A stretch of 64,000 bases of DNA. Origin: Diphasiastrum complanatum. Taxonomy: Eukaryota > Streptophyta > Lycopodiopsida > Lycopodiales > Lycopodiaceae. The stretch covers positions 56,767,512 to 56,831,511 of the forward strand of contig CM055099.1 of assembly GCA_029204225.1 (NCBI GenBank). The letters are read 5' to 3'. The translations under genes were made by a program, and so were the position numbers. Below are positions 58,314 to 64,000 of the stretch, one piece after another. The stretch's first letter is position 1, and each line of letters begins with the position of its first letter. The notes under the pieces were generated by a model, which was given only the letters and a program-made list of their open reading frames with translations, had not been told where the DNA came from and did not search any database.

Positions 58314-58896
58314 TTTAGAATGAATGCTCTTTAAAAAAAAATCACAAAGATTTTTGAATTTTAAAAGATCTATGAAAAGGCCTAAAGCTTACTAGAATGC
58401 CTATAGGCTTGTCTCTATCAAACTAGCACACAAGCTTGAATGATACTCAAAGATCTTACCGAAAATTCCTAGCTTTCACTCTCACAAAAAAAAATATTGC
58501 TTTACACTTTTCTTAGAGATTTCACTTCAACTAAGGATATGAACAAATCAGCCTCTAAGATCTGATCTTAGACTCTAAAAAGAAATGCTTCAATGATCCA
58601 AAACACTATTTGTTCATAGGCATTAGTTAGAATGAATCTAGATCAATACTATGCTTCAAAAAGCACCAAAAATGAACTAGTATTGTGATTTTGGGACCAA
58701 CAAACACAAAGTAACTTGAATTGAAAGTTGCTGTACGGTTTCACATGTGTGAAAGTACATACACAGCCTCCAAGTTGTTTTGATCCAAATGATTACAAGC
58801 TATCACTCTAGAAGAACTCGCCCTCACTAGTATTGGCCAAAAACAAATTTTGCCAATGATCTTTACAAGATCTATGATTCAATGATCACTCTCTTA
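58314..58896 (-). other. Leader of element C
   Basis: Untranslated region between primer site and gag on the minus strand. It contains a decayed palindrome in CACATGTGTGAAAG near 58744, next to GTACGG. Confidence 0.75.
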
Positions 58897-58912
58897 CTTA
58901 GATCTTATACCA
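58897..58912 (-). promoter_or_regulatory. Primer-binding site of element C
   Basis: The minus strand reads TGGTATAAGATCTAAG directly after the LTR; it differs at two positions from TGGTATCAGAGC. Confidence 0.75.
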
Positions 58913-59774
58913 TGATAAATTTTTCAGTTTTTAGGACAATAATGATTGTACTTTACAATCATAGAGAGTTATTGGTTGCTTAATCAATGAATCTATCAAG
59001 TTCTACACATTAGATCTTGATCTAGATTCACTAGACTTGGATTTAAGCAAGAGCAATGGATCAACACATCATTTTTTAGTGAGAGCGGCCTCACACGTGT
59101 GGAGTACTGTCCACTGTACGGCCTGCACCTGAACCAACAAGTACAATGATACTAGATAGCAATCATACATAAAAATCACAAGACAAATGACTAGAAATCT
59201 CACAAAAGTGTAGAGTACAAAAGTCTCATCAATCTTCTTAGCAAAATGATGATCCTTTTATGGATCAAGTACATCCATGAGCCTGGTACAGTCCAGCAGG
59301 CCTTCACACGTGTGAAGAGTGCCACATCACTCAGATCTATCCATTTGATCCATCCTTGATCCTTATCCAATAGTTGACCTTCTAGAATATGACTAAAATC
59401 CAAAAAGCTAGTCTCCTAGAATATAGGAATATTCCCTACAAAATAGGATCTAAGGAAAATGGTCAACTTTTATCTTCTAGTACTCTATACACACGTGTGA
59501 ACATCCACTTGCCATGTGGGAGCATTTACTCATGCACATGCAAGGAAAAGCTAATTTGTAGGTGACTAGTCAACTTGTCTAAAAACTAGTCATTTCATGT
59601 TCACACTAACTAGAATGATACAAAATCAATTTGGATATATACAAACATGAAAAATACATCCTTTCACACGTGGGAACAGGCTCCACACGTGTGAAATCAG
59701 ATCATCAATATATTCTAATGTTTGATCAATATTTACATGAACCAATGTCAAGTGAGAAGTGAAAATTTTCAACA
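58913..59774 (-). repeat. 5' LTR of element C
   Basis: 862 bp. Exact CACACGTGTG at 59092-59101, 59305-59314, 59490-59499 and 59684-59693. The 67-codon open frame at 59403-59200, duplicated in the other LTR, is LTR sequence and not a gene. Confidence 0.93.
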
Positions 59775-60396
59775 TTCCAAGGTTTGATGGTTTCTTGTGG
59801 CAAGATGAAGATGGAGGCTCATTCATGGAGTATCATGGTGGATACATGGCAACAAAGGACAAAGAAGGAGGAGACATGCAAGAAAAAGTTGATCACTCAC
59901 ATTTATTGTTTGTTTGCTGTATTTTTCCAGAGAGTTCAGAGTTGGAAGCATGGTGGAATCATTTCATTTACATTCTATTTGATTCTTCATGTTCTAGTCA
60001 CATTTTTACATAAAATTGATGTAAGAAATAGTGAAGCATCCCAAGTGGACACTATTCTCTATATCAATTATGGTTGTTTCTATTTTGAGCATTACATGAT
60101 GATTGAAAGGAGATCTATTCTTAGGAAGAAGATCATTCTTATAATGGATCAAAGTTCTATTGGCAAAAACTATGCTAGGAGCATTGGAAGCTAGGAAAGC
60201 GAGTTTTGAGGTACATCATTGGAACTCAAGATTTTGGCATATTGTATGAGGGATCATCACCTAATCTTTTTGGATTTTCAGATTCGGACTATGCTGGAGA
60301 TATAATGGATAGGAAATCCATTAGTTCTTATTGTATTTTCATAGGTGATGGAGCTATATCATGGATGTCAAAGAAACAAGCCACTATCTTGAAATG
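59775..60396 (+). pseudogene. Copia B remainder: end of replacement module and RNase H
   Basis: From 59775 the frame of the replacement module continues about 80 codons (FDGFLWQDEDGGSFMEYHGG and onward) to a TAA at 60011. RNase H then appears at about 60200 in a separate frame: RYIIGTQDFGILYEG, SDSDYAGDIMDRKS and ISWMSKKQATI, with a normal start but broken off at 60396. The C-terminal RNase H half, purine tract and 3' LTR of B are missing, replaced by copia E sequence. Confidence 0.8.
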
Positions 60397-60430
60397 GTTT
60401 TAAGACATTTTGGATTTTTTGTCGCAATAG

Positions 60431-63400
60431 TTGTTTTCTTGTATTCTTCGGCATGTATTGCCATTCACACAAATCAATGGCAATCAGAAACAGTCATATA
60501 AGACCCAGGACCAGCACTCTGTTCAGAGCAAGAAGAGACTATTCTACAAGTACAACAAGAGGGTGAACCACAAAATCCAGGACTGTCGGATCTTGAAGTT
60601 CAACAACGACAAGAAGAAACAGCCGAATCAACAAGATCGTGTAACAAACATGAAGCAGAAGATCCAATAAGATGACAATGTCTAGCAAGAAGCCTTCATG
60701 ATGAACCATCCAAACCTGATGACAAATCTGTTGTCAATCAGTTGAATTACAGATTTACAACATAAGGTAGAGTTTCAAGTAGAATCCTGTCAGATTTTTT
60801 ATAAAAGAAAAAGAGTTTTTGCACTCAAAATGACAAAAGAATATCTCTATAGGCTCAGTCATTGTAACTCAACGACTGATCGTGCTTTAAGTAATTCAAA
60901 ATTTATCAATAAATAATGGATTAGCATTATATTCTTGGCCATCTTAATCATATATTGATAGGTAACATGCTAAATGTTCTTCAGTCCTTGATTTAGACTA
61001 TCGAATTGTCGACCCTCTTAATTGCCAAAGTTGTATCTTAGAAAAGTAGGCAAGAAGACCATTTAAGTCAAATCAAGAACAAGTATCTAAAGATTTGCTA
61101 GACATTGTACCATCTGATATATGTGGCGCAATGCAAACACCATCACTGCTTGGTGCTAGATTATTATTACATTCATAGATGACTACTCTAAAAGAACTGT
61201 TGTATATTTTTTAAAGCACAAATCTAAAGCATTCCAGTGCTTCAAGAAATACCAAAAAAATGCTGAGTTACAGATAGGCAAGAAGATCAAAGATCTTAGG
61301 AGTGACAATGGTGGTGAATACATCTCAAATGAATTCAAGGATTACTACTTAGCCAATGACATTGAGTAGCAGTCTGCTTCTTCCTATTCTCCATAGTTGA
61401 AAGGACTGGCAGAAAGAAAGAACAAGACCTTAGTTGAGTCTGTCAAATGCATGATAACTTATGCTTCATTGTCCAAATCATTCTAGCAACATGCTGTATC
61501 AATGATAGCTTATGTGTAGAACCGATGTATAACTAAAGGCCTCCCTAATAGGAAAACCCTCTCATGAAATCTGGATAGGATCCAAGCCTTCATTGAAACA
61601 TTTGAGAGTATTTGGATGTAATGCCTATGCTCATGTACCAAAGGACAACAAAAGAGATTAGATGAGCATTTATTTAAAACTATTTTGGTTGGCTACTATA
61701 CTTTTGATGGAATCTATAGATTGTACAATATAGAGACCTGTAAAGTTTTCACTAATTTGAAGGGCAAGGACCAGATGCAGTCTACAATTTCTATCCTGAC
61801 AATTGATTTATATCAAAAGACTATTTTGATTTCTTCCAGCAGTCACTCTATACAGTCAGATCCAAAAGAAGATGGAGAAGCTGCAACTTAGGAGTAGCAA
61901 ACACAAATTCGAATTTTGCAGCCAGGAGACATCAACCAGAATGAACAAGGACTTGAACTCAGCCTATCCGATATATTGATGAGTTCACTCACTATTCTAT
62001 TCAAGATCCAACCATAGTTGAGGAAGCTATCACACAGGCCAATTCAGATCTCTAGAAATAAGCAATGGACAAAGAATACAACTCATTGTTGAGAAACAAC
62101 ACATGGACTGTCACTAAGTGACCAGTAGATAGAAAGATAATCTACTACAAATGGATCTTCAAGATCAAATACAAAACAGACATCAATATCGAGAGAAGAA
62201 AAGCTCCTCTCGTGGCAAGGGGATTTTCACAAATTTCCAATATCAACTACTTCCAAACCTTTAGCCTGGTTGTCAAGCATACTTCCATTCGACTACTACT
62301 ATCAAATGTTGTTGCAGAAGATCTTGAGGTACAAAAGATGGATGTACAAATGGCATCCTCAATGGAGTTATTGAGGGGGACATTTACATGATCCATCCAG
62401 AAGGCCATATCCTCAATGGTTGAGAAGATAAAGTAAAATTCACAAAGCTTTGTATGGTCTGAAACAATCGTCTTGAGCATGGTTCCATCAAATCAACACA
62501 TTCTTGATCGATCATGGATTCAAACCAAGCTCTACAGACTGTAATATATATTTCAAAGCTATCAATCAATTCTTTGTAATCATCACACTATATGTGGATG
62601 ATACGTTGTTGTTCAGCAACAACATCGACTTGACAAAGGACACTAAGAGGATGCTATCCCAAGAATTCGAGATGACAGATCTAGGAGAAGCACATAACTT
62701 TCTCAAGATTCAGATCCATAGAGACAGAGGTAGAAGACTTCTCTATATCACCCAACTAAGGTACTTATATAATTTGTTGAGGAGATTCAATTTAATGAAT
62801 TGCAAATGTGTATGTAATCCCATGGATCCATGTCTAAAATTATCCAAGGAGTAATGCCGTCAAACTAATGAAAATAAGTCTGAAATGAAAGAATATCCAT
62901 ATTCATCAATTATCAAATCTCTAATGTATGAAATGATCTCTAACAGGTCCGACCTCGCATACACCATCATCCCTTTGAGCCAATATATGGCCAACCCTGG
63001 TATGATCCACTGGAAAGCTCTTTTCAGAGTAATCAGATAAATACAAGCTACTATTGACCTTTGTATCTGCTATGGTGATGTCAATTCATCCAATATCCAT
63101 ACACTTCATGGATATACAGATGCAAATTGGGCAGGTGATATTGACACCAGAAGATCAACTTCTGGACTTGTCTTCATGTTCAATAACGGTCCAATATCAT
63201 GGAGCAGTCGAGAACAAACCTTCATTGCAATGTCACCTACAGAATCAGATTACACTGCAGCCTCTCAAGCTGCCAAAGAGGCAAATTGGTTGAGGAATTT
63301 ATTGTCTGACATTGGTCTCAAAAAATCTACTCCAACAATTATTCAGTGTGACAATCAGAGTGCTATTACATTATCCATTGATCCTGCATTTCACTCTAGG

Positions 63401-63593
63401 AGCAAGCACACTGAGATTAAGTACCACTACATCAGGAGCAAAATACTCAACAAGGAGGTAAGTCTAAAATTTTGCAAAACCTAGTACATGGCAGTTGACA
63501 TATTTACAAAAGGGTTAAATAAGAAAGAATACAATAATTTTTGTGCTATCTTAAATTTGAAAATCAAGGCGTTCAAGGATCCAGAGGGGGAGG
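60431..63593 (+). pseudogene. Decayed copia E gag-pol
   Basis: Basic nucleocapsid segment KKRLFYKYNKRVNHKIQDCR (about 60520-60590), a knuckle keeping only His and the last Cys. Integrase pieces: TFIDDYSKRTVVYFLKHKSK, LRSDNGGEYIS and LAERKNKTLVES (61160-61440), with stops. RT: ALYGLKQSS (62445), LYVDDTLLFSNN (62590), LGEAHNFLKIQIHRD, then thumb to 62850. RNase H: GYTDANWAGDIDTRRSTSG (about 63113), SPTESDYTAASQAAKEANWL, CDNQSAI, HSRSKHTEIKYHYIR and DIFTKGL to 63530. It is the most complete member of the H/G/E lineage here. Gag N-terminus and 5' LTR are missing. Confidence 0.88.
63579..63593 (+). promoter_or_regulatory. Polypurine tract of copia E
   Basis: ATCCAGAGGGGGAGG, directly before the LTR start TGTTGG; a different sequence from the A/C/F tract. 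Confidence 0.8.
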
Positions 63594-64000
63594 TGTTGGA
63601 TTTCTATTCTCTCCATCCCTATCTCTCTGCTAATCTAGATCCATTCACTAGTTGTTATAAATACTTGTAAATACACTTGTTTTCTGACAGTTTGCAGAAA
63701 TACAAAAGGAACAATGACAATGTTTTTTCGATTGTTTGGACACCTTTGACTATTTGGTAATCCTTGATTATTCGGCCATCTTCAATTATTTGGCCATCTT
63801 TGATTGTTTGGCCATACTCAATAGTTTGACCATCTCGAACCATATGACCAGATTCGATTATTAGGCCATCCTCGAACAATTGGCCGCAATTTGACTATCG
63901 GCGCATCAAGAAGTACATTGAATCAAAATCTCTAACAGAGTCAAATATTGTCCAAAGGTGACAGCCAACAACATGTAGTGCCTTAATTCTAATTAGAAAG
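63594..64000 (+). repeat. 3' LTR of copia E, cut by the window edge
   Basis: Starts TGTTGGATTTC. TATA-like GTTATAAATAC at about 63655. Contains the 18-bp minisatellite. Confidence 0.75.
63727..63904. repeat. 18-bp minisatellite in copia E LTR, about 10 units
   Basis: From 63763 to 63888 seven consecutive 18-bp units follow the pattern (T/C)TCGATTATTTGGCCATC, with less regular units at both ends. Because 18 is a multiple of three, the minus strand reads a hexapeptide repeat like DGQTIE (ORF 63879-63655). Confidence 0.85.

Larger units (their letters stand above)
53494..59774 (-). mobile_element. Nearly intact Ty1/copia element C, 6281 bp, nested in B
   Basis: Minus-strand element with two 862-bp LTRs, primer site, purine tract and gag-pol. 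Insertion cuts the open frame of B: TTCC directly precedes 53494 and directly follows 59774, and the frame of B continues correctly across the removed element (GF-P-RFDG). The target duplication is 4 bp, or 5 bp with one change. The LTRs differ at about 11 positions, roughly 1.3 percent, so C is older than A but still young. Confidence 0.93.

Noticed and set aside
53781-59403. Two near-identical 67-codon minus-strand ORFs (53984-53781 and 59403-59200)
   Set aside because: They are the same position in the two LTRs of element C, so duplication comes from the LTRs, not from a gene family.
63727-63904. Possible CRISPR-like array
   Set aside because: Units are directly contiguous with no spacers, are degenerate, and lie inside a retrotransposon LTR.

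Overview
This is a nuclear segment of a repeat-rich streptophyte (plant) genome. It is AT-rich, has GT-AG introns in the few host-like genes, and is dominated by nested Ty1/copia and Ty3/gypsy LTR retrotransposons. I see no bacterial operons, rRNA genes or CRISPR arrays. Dinucleotide tracts, minisatellites and plant-type primer-binding sites (complementary to initiator-Met tRNA in copia, a TGGCATCGTTG type in gypsy) support this. The species cannot be told from the sequence.

Layout, left to right. 1-1803: 5' LTR, primer site and leader of a minus-strand copia whose body lies outside the window. 3148-5935: decayed plus-strand copia (H). 6833-8850: copia derivative without reverse transcriptase (D), followed by a small RT fragment. 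10066-10900: minus-strand gypsy LTR carrying an 86-bp tRNA-derived retroposon with 16-bp target duplications. 10918-11578: a copia LTR. 12137-15556: minus-strand copia F, lacking RT and interrupted by a tiny TRIM-like element whose LTR holds a tRNA-like Pol III unit. 15815-16653: an unrecognised two-exon minus-strand gene remnant. 16827-18230: copia G remnant.

18231-31000 is the least transposon-dominated part. It has an ART/PARP-like three-exon gene (20547-21741). It also has a decayed multi-exon gene encoding a lysine-rich N-terminal part, a ParB/sulfiredoxin-like segment and a beta-class DNA amino-methyltransferase-like domain (22697-28560), with an FCP1-like phosphatase pseudogene just downstream (29031-29508). 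A 2.9-kb GC-rich insert lies inside the methyltransferase-like gene. Decayed gypsy pol follows (29774-30763), then several tandem repeats and inverted repeats.

34715-37690 is a minus-strand, apparently non-autonomous gypsy-like unit with an acidic gag-like region. 38624-44767 is a complete young copia element (A): 682-bp LTRs differing at about 5 positions, GGGGG target duplication, one uninterrupted 1322-residue polyprotein with all catalytic motifs. 44768-46387 is a GC-rich, repeat-laden stretch. Then come copia L (46388-47636) and a minus-strand chromodomain gypsy fragment (47690-48965). Copia B (about 48997-60396) has its RT replaced by an unrelated open stretch and is split by minus-strand copia C (53494-59774, 862-bp LTRs). 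Copia E with its 3' LTR (60431-64000) closes the window.

The copia elements A, B, C, D and F form a related group with shared gag type, primer site, polypurine tract (gaggaggag) and LTR start (TGTg/tGAAAA-like). Only A has an intact RT, and C is nearly intact. A palindrome, CACACGTGTG (a G-box), recurs about a dozen times in the LTRs or leaders of these otherwise different LTR families. The most unusual items are the ParB/methyltransferase/FCP1 gene cluster, the TRIM with a tRNA-like Pol III unit in its LTR, the shared RT-replacement module of B and D, and the repeated G-box palindrome.
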